DNA of 64,000 bases from Gorsachius magnificus (lineage: Eukaryota > Chordata > Aves > Pelecaniformes > Ardeidae). Below are positions 38,025 to 51,900 of this stretch, in pieces; position 1 is the first letter of the stretch; each line of letters starts with the position of its first letter. Made by a program: the position numbers and the translations under genes. Below the pieces are notes generated by a model that was given only the letters and a program-made list of their open reading frames with translations, had not been told where the DNA came from and did no database searches. Location of the stretch: NCBI GenBank assembly GCA_034008185.1, contig CM067109.1, positions 30,970,885-31,034,884 on the forward strand. Reading direction: 5' to 3'.

Positions 38025-40894
38025 TAACAGTGCTTTGAGTGCTTTATCTTGGTGCTGCCATGCTGCACTGCTCTCAGGGATGAAGAGGAGATGTTTGTTT
38101 GTCAGGTTCTGAATCTCAATGCCAAGAATTTTTTTTTTCTGTATGGATTCAATCCAGATTCACCCTATAAATCACAGATTGAGCACCTGAGGTTTAAAGC
38201 ATTTTGAAAACTCAGTACTGTAATGCTAATGGTCTTAAGCTCTGACAGAGTGCGTGTTTTTGCAATCTTGTATATAAACATCAAAGCTAACTTTGAAATG
38301 TCAAATTTCCCACTAGAAGTTCAAGATATTCTCAGAGTTTTACAAATGCCACTGGTTATTCTTTCACTTCTGAGCAAGCTGCAAATTTCTTAGTGAGGTA
38401 TCCGATTTGAAGGATCATTTAGCTTCAGTATTATTTACGAGCACTTATAAAGCCCCTAGCTAAGGACAAATTTCCATATTAACTGCTGCTGTACTGCTTC
38501 CTTATTTCCTCTCATTATTTGGGAAAACAAACAAAACAAATATCTTAACTCTCTCAGTTAGAAAAGGGGTAAATATGTTCTGAGGAAGATGGTATGCTCT
38601 GTTTTTTTTTCCTTGAGTACATATATGGACAGATTTATGGCTCTGAACCTTTTCTTTTGTGGTAAATGTTTACAGGTGTATTTGGTTCTTGCAGTTGCCC
38701 CATCAGACCTCATAATTTCAGTAAGTCTCCTTTGGCAATGTGAAGAAGCCACAAAATGTGAATTTTGTTTCTGTGAATTTAGAACGCAAAGGCCTTTCAC
38801 TGTTCAAATATTTCTTAGAAGCCAATTTTCTCCTGTTTTCTCACCTCTAACATAGCTGAGTAGACTCATCTGCTCCTGTTTTAGACTGAAATGAGAACAA
38901 ACTGACCCCAAAGCAGCTACACAGCCCTTTGGTTGCAGCTCTTACCAAGAAAATGGGGCATTAAAATTAAGTTTCCTGAAGGGACTGTTAAAACTTTAAT
39001 CCCCACTTGCAACGGCTCTAATCACCATGCTACTGATGGTTCAGGAGTCTCTCCCATTTCTCCAGTTTTGACTAGAAATTATGTCCCTGGTCCAAGAGAA
39101 TTTTCAAGCAAATGTTTTTCACAAACACCATCTGTGAAAAGTTGCAGATTGAGCAATCTCTTCTTCTGTGATGAAAAATCCACTCAGGAAAAGCTCCCAA
39201 CCATTTCTAACATATATTCACAGCAGATCACCCAGAAACAACTGTATGTCACAGACCAAAACTGCTTCTCTGCCTCTCTTATTAGCTAAATTGCTCTGGA
39301 CATGTTGGAGAAGACTGCAGTAGAGTAATCTGTTATTTGTAGTAATTATATGAATTTAACAATCGACAAGAATTATACATATACTGCAGTTCAGATTCAT
39401 ACCAGGGCTCTTGATGGAGGCAATGCGTCGGTAGACTCAGAGCCCCAAATGAGTGCAGTGAGGCAGTGTACTTGGAAATGGAGTGCATTAACATCTTGCA
39501 GTGGTAAACCCAAGCCAAATCAACAGCAAACATCAAGAGCACAGACACAAGTTATTCAGCATTTCTGTTCACATGACTTTCTGTTCCACAGAAAGGCAGG
39601 TGTCAGCTGGTGGTACCATGTTGGTGGTTATCTACTGTGAAACACCATTTCTTTTATGTGCTCTCTGGCATTTCTATTTCACTCACTGAAAGTCATAGTG
39701 ATTCAAATCCATTTGTTTTTACTATCCTTGCTTCGGAAACTTTAGTACCATTCAGTGCTCTATCTCTATTAGCTATTGGCCTGTAACACAAACACAAACA
39801 CAAGCTTGTCATACCACAGTTCAGAATGTTCATACTTTTTCTCAGTACATTTTCTATAGGTTTCAAAATTTCACTTGGAACACTGAATTTTTGGGAAGTA
39901 GGCCATTTGATATTTTACCTGTGGTCACTTATGCAAAGGTATAATAGGCTTGTATCGACCTCCAACCTAATTTTAAGCCAGCTTCTGTGTTACCATGAGT
40001 GTTTTAAGCCTGTAAGTCTTCCTTGCTCTGCAGCAAAGCCGTATTTCTGTGTCTGCCACTAAGGCAAATAGAGGTCTTGCTTAAATCAGAGTAATGAATA
40101 CAGTCCCTACAAATCTTCCCTTAATATAGTAAAAATATATCCAGAAAAGAATAAGTCAATAGAAAAGATGGTTGTATCACTGAATTATAACTACTAGTTG
40201 TCTACAATCATATGTTTTTTCATGGAACAACACATTAAAATGGAGCCAAATGAGTACAAAGGCAAGAAACAACTTTAAAATCTATAATCAGTGTCACAGG
40301 TACTTATTTGGGCTGAAGCAGACTAGGAGGGTGGTGGGTGACTGGTGGAAAAGTTGATACTAAAAGGCACTTTTCCTCCCCACACCTGGGCAGCACACTC
40401 AAGGGTCAAAAGCCATGCAGTGAATAACAATAGAAGATGACAGGATGGATTTTGCTTCTGTTTTTTCAACTTATTCTGTGTAATCTGTGGCAGACCCTAA
40501 GAATTGCCTTGCATGGTATAGCTCTATAAAAGCCCCTGCATGGACTACAACGTTGACTACTAGAGCTGTTGACAAAAAGGTCCATTATTATTCCCAGGAA
40601 CAGTTTGAATTTTTAACGAAATACCTAACACTCCTTAATTTTCAAGCTTGCTCTAGAAAGTGTTTTATTTTCTTTTTTGGTTTAGAAAAAAAAGTTTTCC
40701 TTTGAACAAGATTTTGGGGAAAGGTACTCAGTTTTACTTGGTGCCTCTCATACAGACTTTTGTTGATATATAATTTGTGTTTCCGAATGTAGACAAATAT
40801 CTGCTGCACTTGCAAGCTAGCCATTTGCATGTATAACCACAAAATTATCCATCTTTTACCTTTAAAAGTAGATTTGCTATCTATAAAGATTATG
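38025..40894. other. Non-coding unique sequence
   Basis: AT-rich DNA. The longest frame (38933-39289, 118 codons, plus) is serine-, threonine- and glutamine-rich and has no domain I recognise. A GGTTGCAG acceptor-like site lies just upstream at about 38938 but no matching donor is evident. No mobile element was identified. Confidence 0.5.
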
Positions 40895-41060
40895 TAATTA
40901 TTTAAATAAATATTATATATAATGCATGCCATATACAATATATGATATATGATATGAATAGAAAGACAACTAATACAGCTTGTATTATATATTATATATA
41001 TACAACTTGTGTATATTATATAGTAAATATTAAGTTTATAGACTGTATATAAAAATATGC
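40895..41060. repeat. AT-rich, low-complexity island
   Basis: Imperfect TATAT, ATATATGAT and TATTATATA words dominate, with several self-complementary segments such as TGTATTATATATTATATATA. The 141-codon minus-strand frame across it (40642-41067), rich in isoleucine and tyrosine, is a by-product of this composition. Confidence 0.85.
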
Positions 41061-44000
41061 ATTCCATTATTATTTTGGTGGCAGCTGAAGGACTGATCTG
41101 AGACTGTCTAAAATTATGCTTTAAAATATTTCATCTGTATGAAGGCTGCCTGCATAGTCATTCTGGTACTGGTAAGTAACTCATTGCTTTTTTAAGCACT
41201 TTGGAATGTCTTCAGTCTGACAGGCTCAATATAAAACCAAATTCAATTCAATTTAATTTTTAATATATCTGTATAAATCCCTGTGAGGTCCTATTATAAT
41301 TCTTCCCTCCAGCATAAATTCCTCCTCCTCCTTAATAAACTTTGCATCTGTGTTACAAAGTCACAGATTCTAAATACTGTCTCATGGTACAGTTTTAAAG
41401 TCTCTTGGGTGACTGATTGTCCCTCTCTCCTAGCTGCAGCACCGACATTATAAACGTTGACATTTCAGTGATAGATGAATCTGCACAGATCAAAACACAA
41501 ATACGGGGCATTTCCAGTCAGCTTGCTAAATCCCAATAAAAGGGATTTTCTATGTCTGGAGGCATAGTTATGGATTAGTAGGTTTTTAGCTCATGCAGTA
41601 GTGTTAAAGAGGGAATTTCACATGGGGAAACTTACATTTTGCTGAAAACTTATGTCTGTTCCCCTTCCCCATGCTTTGAACAATTTTCCTGGCTCCAGTC
41701 TGTTTACTAATTATCAAATAAATCTGTTGTTTAAATGCAAGTTTTCTTCAGCAGGGTTTTTATGCTAGATAAGTAGCATCTTCTCTGCTAAGGAGCCCTC
41801 ACTCTGCTGCAGTGAGAACTCTAAATGAGAGTTGGCACCTTCATTCTGGGAATGCTGTTAATCTAGCTTTGTACATAAATACAAACATTCACTTAAAAAG
41901 CTTAGAGCTTTAAGGATTTTCAAATGAAAAGTGTCAATCATTATGACATATTATTAGAAGTATTTTGCTTTTATTTACAGCATACTTTGAAACAAATCAT
42001 CCGCAGGTATAAATCTGTCAGTGAAGTCAATGGAGCTATACTGATTTACAGTCCCTGACGATCTGGCCCTGTGATTTGAAATCACTACCAGGAAAGAATA
42101 ACTGGAGTGTCTGGATTAAAAAGTAAGTGGATGGATTCTGTAATACTGACAACTGGTTGATACTCGGTCAAACTCAGATGGACTCTACAAAAGGCTAAGA
42201 ACACCTATACATAATGAATGACGCTGTTGAAATAAATGGAAATGACCGCTCGGCCTTATACAGGATGTAAGAGGGTAGGATCTTATTCTGTATTTTTTTT
42301 TTCATTTTATTTGTAGGGGTTTGGACAATATCAGCACAGAGACTGCCAAAGACTAAAGCAGAGATCTTATTATATTTTTTTACTGTGGAAATGCTGAGTA
42401 TTTCAGGAGGTTTCACAACAGCTTTGTGAGAAGTCAGATTATTCTGATAAGAATTATACTACTGAATTATTTTCCAAACTTCTTTTAATATGGAGTCTTT
42501 TCAGAACCAATCTATGCTTATCTTACTCTCTCTCTCTCAGCCCTGATTAAAAGAATCTGTCTTTCAAGTTATGTCATAAACAAAGGAATAATCTTGTGAT
42601 TTTATCTACAACATACAAATTCATAAGGTGCATTGCCTAGAGTAGAAGACTAGCAAAAGGTAATTTTCATGAAGCTCAAAAAGTTCTTATCGGTGTCTGA
42701 ACCTAAGAAGGTTGCTGTTTTATTTGAACATTTTAAGTAGCTTTTAAGGCGGTTTTCAATACTTTAGTCTCTCCCACTTAAGCTTCAAAAAAGATTAAGC
42801 AACAGAGTTGTTGTTCAGTCTTTCTTGAACTACAACAGCATTATAAGTGTCAAAAGAAATGCTTTTATGTATGCAAAATACTATCTATCAAGCACATCAG
42901 AGCCTATCCCATTCCCACACAAGTAAGTCAGAGAAAAATAACTGCAGCCAGGTGGTTGTGTTACTTACTCTTGTTAGTTAGTTACCTCACTCATTCCAGC
43001 AGAGAACTTATCTTTCAATTTTAAGGGACAAAATTTCCAGAGAAGTGGCTTCAGTAAACAGACTAAACATTCGAAGCAGAAATGACAAAGCTAATGTCAT
43101 TTGTCAGAATCAGGACTACGGTACTATTTGAGAGAAGATTGCTGATAATCAGCACTACGGGTTGTAGCATGTAATCAATATTGATGTCTCGTGCTAAAAA
43201 TGAAAAGGGTGTTGTGATGAGATAACGAATAGGGACACAGGAGCAAGAAGGGACATATTTAATGTGAAATTGCCAAAGGAAAATGAATGTTTAAGAAGAA
43301 TTTTTTTTTCTGGGGGGATAGCCATGAGGGTAACTCCTGGCTACTCTGTCATTGTTTTAACTTCTCCTTTCTATTACTAATAGGATAACTGCACCAAAAA
43401 TGCTCATCATAACATCAGTGTTATGCTACAAATCTAATTTCTCCACTTTTACTTTTTTTTTCCCCTCTTATCATTGACTGAATAACAAAATACTGCTTGG
43501 CTAAGAACAACAGGAAATCATTAATTTGTTGTTATCAATTTATTTTGGAACAAGATGTAAATGTTCTTCCCTAGAGAACATTACTTTATCTTCTTCAGTC
43601 AAGCAACAAAAGCTTGTAGCATGCCATCCACCAAGGCTAGACATTCACGAGAATTTGTGTGTTGCAGTGCCAAACACCCAGCTGAAACCTTACCCCTGAC
43701 AAGCACCGAAACCCCACTCAATGCAAAGGCAGTATTAGGCACTTACAGAGGGATATTCAGAAACTGGCTGAGTGGGAAGCTAAGATGGCAAATCAGGTGC
43801 TGAGAAAAGCAAAGGTGCTTACGTAGCTGGTGTGACCATAGCTTTGCACCTACTTCTATGCAAAACTCCTGGCTGTGAACCTATCCTAGAAACAGGGACC
43901 TAAGTCCCACTGGTGAAAATTAAGACATGAACCCCTTTCTCCACAATACCATACAGCTGACGACTGGGGGACTCCTGTGGTAGGAGGAGACCTGGATTTA

Positions 44001-45477
44001 AAGCTCTATCTTGCTAAATAGGAACAGGGATTATTTACATTTTCTCTGAGGGACCATATGCTTTCACAGAATACTGGCTGCTGTAAGTGAAGTTTCCCTC
44101 ACTCCTTCCCTTTTGAATTCTTGTATTTCAGAGATACTTTTAATAATTATTTTTTGCAGCAGGAACTTGAAACTTGGCTTCCAGCATCCTGTGCTCTTAA
44201 CTTGTGAGCTAATCTTCCTTCTTGGTGACCATAATGGGGCATCATTTTTGAAAGAGGAGAGAGAGAAACTTTGCCCAGTTTGGCCCTATCTGCCAAATAG
44301 TACAGGTTGCTTCTGGCAGCTGAGCTGTTTCTCTGTGCACAGCATACAGGGAGCTGGGGTCCCTACTTTTGGGCTAACTTTTCTCCCAGTGAACAGGGTA
44401 GTAAGAGACAGAGACAGAGGAAAGGAGCTGAGATCTTCACTCATAAGACAGTGGTAAAAGTAATAGCATGCACAAAGAGCATTGCAGGACCTCTAACCTA
44501 AAGCTGAGAGGTATTTTTGCTTGTTTTGATTTAAGGTACTATATTGTGTTACTATTTGATTTGCAGTCCTTTCACTGCATGTGGCACCAGCTGCAATCTT
44601 GTCCCCAGTGCTTCAGTACAAAGTAGGACTCAGACAAGTGTATGAAAGACATCAATGTTTAGATTAATGAGTTAAACCACAGACACTTTGGAGACACAGT
44701 TATAGAACTTGTTGATTATATTTACACCCAACAGGAAGAAAACCAGTCAGACACCTTTTCTATCTGAGTACACAAACTACAGTGCAGCAATGTATACATC
44801 CATCCACAATCTACTACAAATAGATCAGGATTCTAAGATAGAAACGATGGTATAACCAGTGCCCAGAGTGCTGTCTATCAGCAGCTTTGTGTCAACAGGT
44901 GTAACTGCCTGGGGTTCTGCACTCTATAGCCTCTTGCAAAGCTGATTCCTGGAAGACATTTCTGGGGTAAGAAATATTAGAAATTTAATTTTATTTCAGA
45001 ATCCAAAGGTAGTCATAGTACACTATAAATGGCTTTCTCCATTGGAGATGCACACTGTAACAAATTGTTATTGCCATTCCTATTTGGTGTCCAGATTTAT
45101 GAGTTGTTTCATGTTTATCTATTATGTTGCATGAAAGAGACATTGAAAAGAGTGATATAAATGGTATATGAAAATAAAATATTTACAGCTAAAGTAATTC
45201 TAACCATTTTTTCAGGTAGAAAAGTCTATCTTTAAAATAAGAATTCCTAAATTTCTCTTCTACCTCTCCAAATACTAGAAGATACTTGGAACTAACGAAG
45301 GTGAAGGGTTGTGTTTTTTGGGTTTTTTGGTTTTGACATAATGCAAACAAAACACAGGCCTGTGCTTGTTAGCCTAAACCTTATTTTCTTTAGAAATAAG
45401 CCCGATTGCTTCAGTGACATGTAAAATAACAACCAGTCCAAGTCTAAAATATTTCCAAATGCCTTAAAACCTACAAC
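41061..45477. other. Non-coding apart from a repeat relic at 42001
   Basis: AT-rich unique DNA with frames up to 114 codons and no domain signatures. The stretch about 43800-43960 contains GGGACCTAAGTCCC (a 14-bp palindrome) and phrasing that recalls old amniote repeats, but I cannot assign a family. Confidence 0.5.
42001..42075. repeat. Relic of an ancient amniote repeat
   Basis: The phrase GAAGTCAATGGAGCTATACT followed by GATTTACA and GATCTGGCCC is a familiar, widely dispersed motif in reptile and bird genomes. It is usually annotated as an old LINE/SINE-type or palindromic repeat. Only about 75 bp remain. The family is stated from general recollection, not from a search. Confidence 0.4.
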
Positions 45478-45970
45478 TCACTACAGGAAAGACATTGAGC
45501 TGCTGGAGTGTGTCCAGGGAAGTACAACGAAGCTGGTGAGGCATCTGGAGCACAAATCTGATGAGGAGCTGCTGAGGGAACTGGGGTTGTTTAGCCTAGA
45601 GAGGAGGAGCCTGAGGGGAGACCTTATCTCTCTCTATAACTTCCTGACAGGAAGTTGTGGCATGGTGGATGTTGGTCTCTTCTTCCAAGCAGTAAGTGAC
45701 AGGACAAGAGGAAATGGCCGCAAGTTACACCAGGGGAGGTTTGGATTGGATATTAGGAAAAATTTCTTTACCTAAAGTGTTTTCAGGCACTGGAATGGGC
45801 TGCCCAGGGAAGTGGTTGAGTCCCCATCCCGGGAGGTATTTAAAAGATGTGTAGATGTGGCACTTAGGGACATGGGTTAGTGGTGGACTTGGCAGTGTTC
45901 GGTTAATAGTTGGACTTGATGATCTTAAGGGTCTTTTCCAACCTAAATAATTCTATGTTTCTGTGATCTG
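45478..45970 (+). mobile_element. CR1 LINE, 3' fragment
   Basis: This is a plus-strand CR1, 5'-truncated to about 490 bp. It begins in the coding region (ACTACAGGAAAGACATTGAG) and ends with TTGGACTTGATGATCTTAAG, a CCAACCTAAATAATTCTATG tail and one extra TTCTGTG unit. The ORF2 C-terminus is readable at 45536-45775 with [27 protein letters not shown] and LDIRKNFFT, then a premature stop. The remaining C-terminal residues ([14 protein letters not shown]) continue in a shifted frame. It is an inactive fragment. Confidence 0.95.
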
Positions 45971-48900
45971 ATGATTTCAACTTAATATAGGAAAATACTG
46001 AGTTACCAAGACGGTTTTGGATAAATTAATGGCAAAAGTAACCTCAATACAGCCTCTAAATTTATACTTAGCATTTTGACCTCAAGGAAGTTACAAGATT
46101 TATAAATCTCTGTTTTACATGCTTCAGAGGGGACTTATCTTCTTGACTGAGAATCTAATGGCTTGTTTCAGTGAAGATCAGTTTATTTTTCCTCATCATA
46201 AATATTGACTTTGTCTTCCCCTTGTTCCACATTAATGTATTCCATCAATAAATAATGATATGCATCTCAACAGAAGTCAACATCTACTTATTACAATAGT
46301 TTTCCTAGTACCATAACAATCAGAAAGTCTTTTCAATCAGGATGGAAAACAAGATGATTATGGATGTTCATAGGGCAATAAAAGGTTCTTTTTATTTCCT
46401 ACTCTACTTTACAATGACTGCTGGTTGGAGCTTTTCTAGTAATAAGGCAAGCAATAGAAAGGGACAAATCCTTTTCACAGTTCTTTGTTCAAAACTTCTC
46501 AGAGCTGCTCTGGGCTACCACATGCTAGCTGTATGAAGACGAAGTCAGTGGAAAAGATGAGGAAAAGATTTTTTCCATTCCTTCCAAAATATAATAGCTC
46601 ACAATTTATTTCTTTATCTATTTATAGAACACAGTGTCTAGCTTTCATAATTTCATTCATGCTGTAATACATACATGGAGGTTAGAAGAAAGCCACGCTG
46701 AAATAAACAAAATTCAATCGTGTAATTAAGTGATCATGTGTTTGTTGTATGTGGATCAGGAGGAAGCAACAGACTGAGGAAAACACAGGCTGATATTTCA
46801 GGTTCCTATTAATTTACAGTAGATTCAGTCTGGCTACACTATTTTTAGATTGTAATCTGAGCTTTGAGCTGTACATGTTACCTGACACAGGAAAATAAAA
46901 TGGAATGAAAAACATCACCTCACAGAAGGGAATGGGAATGGGATTGAATATGTATAGGTGGTAGTTGGCATGCTTAAATCGTTTTATTTTCAGCAGCATA
47001 TAATTTAAGAGAATGGATCTTCTACAAAATACAGTGTAATGCTACCGATTACAAATGGAAAAACGAATACTGTAGCCCATATCACAACAAAAATACCTAA
47101 TGAGACTGTTGTCATCACAAAAAAGTTTGAGAACACCTATTTCCATTAAATCAGATGGAGATGGAAGGGAAGATAAACTTGAAACAGTGATTGTCTTGCT
47201 CTAGATGGTATTCAGGAAAAGTACTTAAATTTTCAGAAATGGATCTTTTGTCTGTGTTTGGTATTCTACCACATCCAGCTGATTGCTTTCTGAAAGACTT
47301 AGGACACTTTTCCGCTGGCCCACCAGATTAGACCACCATCTTTTCAAGGACAGAATCCCAGATCAGATTTTTAGGACATAATCCTTTCTGTCTCCAGTGA
47401 GACACTGCTGTTGCAATTCAAATCTAACCAGGGAGTTTAGGCATACTTACAGTCTAATTACAAGAGGGTTTTAGTCCTTGTGGATGTTTTGTTCAAATAA
47501 TGGCTTCCAACTGCAACAGGCAGCAGTCCAGACTCTGTGGAAAACTATGCTATATTTCAGTGGCTAGGAAGTTTACATGTGTCACTGTCACCTCTGTATC
47601 TAAAAAAGAAAAAAAAAAAAAAAAAAACCACAGCCAAAACCTCACTAACAATAATTTTTACTTTAACAGAGAAAAAAGGGACACAAAGAGAACAACACTT
47701 ATTCGTATAAATGGTTGGTTTAACACACACTGAACAAATTGATGCATAAATTGGCTATGATAAATGCTTATGTTAAATGTGGTTATTTATTATGTGTTCC
47801 ATTACATAAATTGGTTGCAGAATTATAACAAATGCTCTTTATTAATCTTACCTTCCCCATGGCTGGAGAATGACTTGAGGCAATTATCTTCAGTGTGGAA
47901 CTCAATTCCATTATTGTTGACAGGCAGAAGAGGCCAGGCAGCCTCCTAATCCTGCACAGGCAGCTCAAATCCTACTGCTTCTGCTTTTTTGCTGTCCTGC
48001 ATCTCATCTTGCCTTTCTGCACTGACATGGTGTGCCACAGCATTTCTTTCCAGTACTATTACCTCTAGCTCAGGTATTCTTGAGAATGCAGATTCAATAT
48101 ATAAGAAGCAAGAAGTGAAAATAATTTGATAGCTATTCTTTTTACTATATATATAAATTAAAGGAAATTTGGCTTAATCTCAACAGTTTCACTACACAGT
48201 GAGTGTGGCTGCACTTTCAGTTGTTTTTTGCATCACCGTTTCACTCTCACATTCCCATGAAAGTTCTGCACTGGAAGAAATCTGGAGGAGTGGGGTGCTG
48301 TGTGCTTAAAAAGTAAAGCCTGCAAAACTTCTATTCCTATTTACACCATTTAGATAAGAACTAAGTTAAGACAAATATTCTATTCTAGATTACTAGAATG
48401 TGTAAATGTTGTGGTTGAAGATTTAATGACCCTGCTTCTACACCCGTGCCAGGTTGCCAGGGTACAATTCCACTGGCAGGAATGAAAGAATTTCTGATTT
48501 ATGCTTTGTGAGAAGAAAATGTGATTCTGCAACTGTAACTTGCCCCAGAAGGGTGAGATTGTCATAAAGGTTCACGCCCGATCCTCATTTTGCAAACATA
48601 ATGAAGATGAGAGTCATGGGGAGCTGCTGGCATAAGCCCCCCTACCACCTCCTCCCCATTTTCTCTGAAGAGCTCATTAGAACAAGTTCCTCGAGCACTG
48701 CTGTCAGCTCACAAAAAGGGCCCCTTGTCTGTTTTTCTCCTCCATCTACATCTTTTACTATTTTTCTGAGGTGAAATGACTATGAAGGCAGATTTATTGT
48801 GCAATTGCTAGAGCAGAGAAGAAGAAACAGTTTAGGAAGACCTATAAAAAAAGTGAAGAAAGATGTAACTGAAAACTGATGCACCTTTGATATATTTTTT

Positions 48901-51900
48901 AAAATGCAATTTCTAACATTGTTATTCTCCCTTTTGAACTGTGTAGCTTTCCAGTGCAAGCATCATAAAATCTCTGTGCTGCCTAATGCTTCCAAATACC
49001 AGCCTACGGGAGATAACAAAAAGACACGCCGAAGTATTGTTCACACCACTGCTGAAAACACAGCTAAGGGCTCCCTGGCAAAAACTTCAGCAGCTGGAGA
49101 CCTAGGCTCTGTGCAGGTGGAATTCTGCTTAGGACAACCAGCCATGCTGCAGCCTCGAGGGAAGTAATAGGGTATGTTCCCATGCAGTCAGGGTACAAAA
49201 ACAGCAGTGCTTGGTACTTTTACCAAGTTGGCAACTGGCTTGTTTGACTGTGAATTTAAAAATGAAATGTCATTTCACCCAGAAATACTGTGATAAAAAC
49301 AATTAGACTCACACATTGGCTTAAAGCTGAGTAAAATTTCACTTTCGGGGGTACAAAATCCCAATATATGACTAGAAAACTCAACAGAAACCTCATACTT
49401 GCCTTTGTTTAGATGTATTTCTCCTTTATATTATGAAAAGCTAGGAAAAAAAAAAATAAAGAGGAAACTTTAGAGACCTGAATGCTAAGGAGTTTAACCT
49501 TTGAGTAGGAAGCCTGGTGTACTCCTCTCTGACTCATTTTCTAACCTTTTCCTTGTAAGTGTCATTGAAAATTAACAATTAAACATCCCCACCAGTGCAT
49601 TGTTTTGAAATTAATTGATTTTTTTTCAGAAGGGTAATGCCACGTGGCTCTTGGCGTCTTGGCTTAAAGAAAGGCCAGGGACATGTGATAGCAGCCTTCA
49701 AATACACTGGTTAGTGCTTGATAGTGTCATTGTTCTCTCACTTTTATTGCAACGAGGCAACACAGGAACTTTAGTGTCAAAATAACCATGAATATCTCCA
49801 AACACTCTACTAAATTAGCATATCTGCCTGTTCCAGATGTCTGCAATTAATATCCTAAAATACTGAGTAAATTACCAGAGTTACCTTATGGTTGCTTCTC
49901 CAGACATACAGAATGGCATTTGTACTTTATGTAGTTGTAAAACTGCAGCACTTGGTAAAAGATCAATAAGTACATAAATGTCAGAAAGTGGAAGGAACTG
50001 AGGAGAAACCAGAAGTTTTTTACAGATTCAAAGCAACAAGACTTTTATTGAATCTTTTACCTAAGAGGTACAAGATGCTGAAATGGAAGTGGTGCAGATA
50101 CATGGGGAGTACCTGCAGAAAGAGACAGGCTGTTTCAGGAGCCATCAGTTACATGTCCCTTCTATGCATTCGCCTCCTCCTGTATCTCCCACAGTCTCAT
50201 TTCACGTACATTTTCTTTGGACAACAAAAGTTTCTGCAAGAATCTTCATTTGGGCCATCCCCACTCCAGGGTACAATTACTACTGCCTTTTCATTTTACA
50301 TGGGAGCAAGGGAAAAATGAATACTAGGAATGGTAAAGAGGAGAAATGACAGGTAAAAAAATGCATAATTTCATGAAACTGTTCTCCATGATTAATACTT
50401 TGAAACTCACTACTTGAGAAACTGAGTATCAGCAAAAGAGTGATGCTGAACTACACCAGAGTCAGCTTTAGAGGAGAATAGCCTAAAGAACAAAGTCTTT
50501 GTACTAGGTAAGGTAGGTCTGAGAAGCCTGTTAATTTAATCAGATATAGAGGTGATGAAAGGGTGAATTCGCTAAAGAATTAGCTTTCAGCTTGTCTGTT
50601 CTTCATTACATTATTATAACTAAAAAGAGTGCAGAACTATTTATTACAGAATGTTTAGTTTATTTACACTAAACCCCAGTAAATTTCCCCATCTCAACAA
50701 ATTTCAGAGGATAAAACAAGAGATAAATTCTGTAAAAATAAATTCATAAAGTCCTGTCTAAAGGCATGATCTCATGACCAAATTACCTTGAGGTAAGCTG
50801 GAGTTTAAATTTGGAGTTTACCACCCACTCCACAAAGACCACCTGGACACACGTTCACTCTGTGATAGGCAGAAGGCAGCTTATACCACTCAGGGAAACA
50901 AGGTCTAACCCAGCTCAGCTTACTGCCAGGTTCAGGTCAATGGTAGTGCCTGGCTGAATGCTTTGATTAGAATGGATGATGCATCTATTTTAAAATTATT
51001 AGATTTTAGTATTCATGAAACATTGAGGAGAGAAAATCAAAGACTAGCAGCTGTTAGATGTCCAACACATTCAGACAGATCCAGTGTGGTACTGTAGAAA
51101 GGTACAGACCCACATGTACAGACTCTAACCCCACTGTGGAGTTCCTTCAGCACTGACTTCCATAAGGCTTTGAAAGGAAATATCAGTTCCAATGAGTATA
51201 ATTAAAACCAGCAGTACTGAAAAGTGGCAGATGACGATAGAAATTTAGAGGTAATCAGGGAGCGATAAAAACCTGTCATTTGTTCCTCTAAAAGACTGCC
51301 CCCAAGCAGCAGGCTATTACAAAACTGCTTCTGTATATGAAACATACAAATCAGAAATCTGTATTATCAGAAATACAAAGCAAGAAATCAGAGCCATGTT
51401 TGGCTATTGTGAGATCTGGAGAATGACAAGATATACACCTTTGTTTAAATGGATATATTTATCATGTATTTTTAACCAGCTTATCACTCCTGGTTCATCT
51501 TTCATCAGATATCTCTGTTGTTTACCCAGTCCTTATAGTTTTCCCTCACTTTTATGTTGTGTGTTAAATTTCAAAAGAAGGACCTTTTTTGTGTAGTCAG
51601 AAAGCTGGGTCCAACAGACATACGCACTCTGATCTTTATCGCCACGTAGGCTTAAAGTCAATGGGTCTTCATGGAGAGAGGGGTGGGTGCCTGCATGAGG
51701 AAGATAAGTTACTCTCAAGATAAATTAGCAAGAATCAGGAAGACCCCTGTGCTGGTTTACCATTAGACCATAACTTCTAAATGCAACATATTTCTCAAGA
51801 TATTACAGCTCATTCTCTCTTTCTAGTGAAGAATATTCTAGCATTCATTCAGCCATTGTGCTCCTTTATTCTGAGATTTCTTACCTCAAAAAAAGAGCAC

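Noticed and set aside
38933..39289. 118-codon plus-strand frame as a novel gene
   Set aside because: No domain, poor splice context and a length attainable by chance among many frames in 64 kb.
40642..41067. 141-codon minus-strand frame
   Set aside because: It is the translation of an AT-rich low-complexity island with isoleucine/tyrosine repeats.
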